The notes beneath the pieces were generated by a model. It saw only the letters and a program-made list of their open reading frames with translations. It was not told the origin of the DNA and did no database searches. The translations under genes and the position numbers were made by a program. DNA of 13,232 nucleotides from Spartobacteria bacterium. GTDB taxonomy: Bacteria > Verrucomicrobiota > Verrucomicrobiae > Chthoniobacterales > UBA6821. Each line of letters begins with the position of its first letter. Within the stretch, counting starts at the first letter, position 1. Positions 13,095 through 13,232 of the stretch are shown piece by piece. Location of the stretch: positions 1-13,232 of the forward strand of contig PLEU01000176.1 in NCBI GenBank assembly GCA_003136515.1, given 5' to 3'.

Positions 13095-13232
13095 ATGAAC
13101 ACTACCAACGATCTCACAAAGCATGCTCCCCGAAGCCCCCGCATCCGCCTAGGAGGCTATTCGATAATAGCTCGCTGCTTGGACAAGGGACGTGCAAGCC
13201 TTGCGGGCACCGTGGGCGACTATCACTTCGAT
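13095..13232 (+). CDS. DUF5069 family protein, start only (cut by window edge)
   Basis: Forty-six codons from ATG 13095 to the end of the window. The front reads MNTTNDLTKHAPRSPR, then IRLGGYSIIARCLDKGRASL, then AGTVGDYHFD. The DLTK..PRSPR and RLGGY..I.R.LDKGRA.L.G..G.Y.(Y/F)D pattern is that of DUF5069, a small cytoplasmic family of unknown function, as I recall common in Verrucomicrobia and Planctomycetes. No signal peptide and no Shine-Dalgarno are visible. It is divergent from the FGE-like gene and probably marks the return to ordinary chromosomal genes. Complete members are, from memory, about 150 residues; the rest lies beyond the window. Confidence 0.88.
   Translation, partial: MNTTNDLTKHAPRSPRIRLGGYSIIARCLDKGRASLAGTVGDYHFD

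Noticed and set aside
1..13232. CRISPR array, complete insertion sequence, integrase or att repeat
   Set aside because: No regularly spaced long repeats, no transposase or integrase motifs, and no second copy of the tRNA-Ser 3' end were seen by eye.

Overview
The window reads as chromosomal DNA of a Verrucomicrobiota bacterium, probably a Spartobacteria/Chthoniobacter-like lineage. This rests on a TIGR02597-like secreted protein (a family I know mainly from Verrucomicrobia), a PEP-CTERM protein, large secreted enzymes built from Ig-like and jelly-roll modules with a 'STNL.DW....FYRVQ'-type C-terminus, a DUF5069 gene, and a general lack of Shine-Dalgarno sequences. Taxonomy is inferred from gene content; no database search was possible.

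Layout. (1) 1-1533, housekeeping: a truncated low-molecular-weight protein tyrosine phosphatase on the minus strand; an unrecognised 101-residue, possibly winged-helix, protein; nuoA (complex I subunit A) without any other nuo gene; a terminator-like hairpin; and a complete tRNA-Ser(CGA). (2) 1534-2257, debris: no convincing gene, one unrecognised orphan reading frame, and three tandem degenerate 19-bp repeats that resemble transposon-end repeats. (3) 2258-9685, plus strand: two very large exported proteins, a GH78-type alpha-L-rhamnosidase and a multidomain SGNH/GDSL hydrolase with two Ig plus jelly-roll pairs. (4) 9546-11533, minus strand: a tight two-gene unit encoding a TIGR02597-like protein and then a PEP-CTERM protein, whose reading frame runs past its sorting signal and overlaps the end of the SGNH gene. 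(5) 11716-12780, minus strand: an exported formylglycine-generating-enzyme (FGE/SUMF1) protein that keeps both active-site cysteines. (6) 12781-13232: a divergent intergenic region and the start of a DUF5069 gene.

Working together (inference): all five genes between 2258 and 12780 encode exported proteins. The rhamnosidase and the esterase-like SGNH protein would suit breakdown of a rhamnose-containing, possibly acetylated, plant or algal polysaccharide. The FGE protein would suit activation of sulfatases encoded elsewhere, as in degradation of sulfated polysaccharides. The block begins just after a tRNA gene and transposon-like debris, so it may be an accessory island. I found no CRISPR array, complete insertion sequence, rRNA or riboswitch. 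The best leads for something unusual are the PEP-CTERM frame overrun, the SGNH active site lacking its usual Asp, and the exported FGE.
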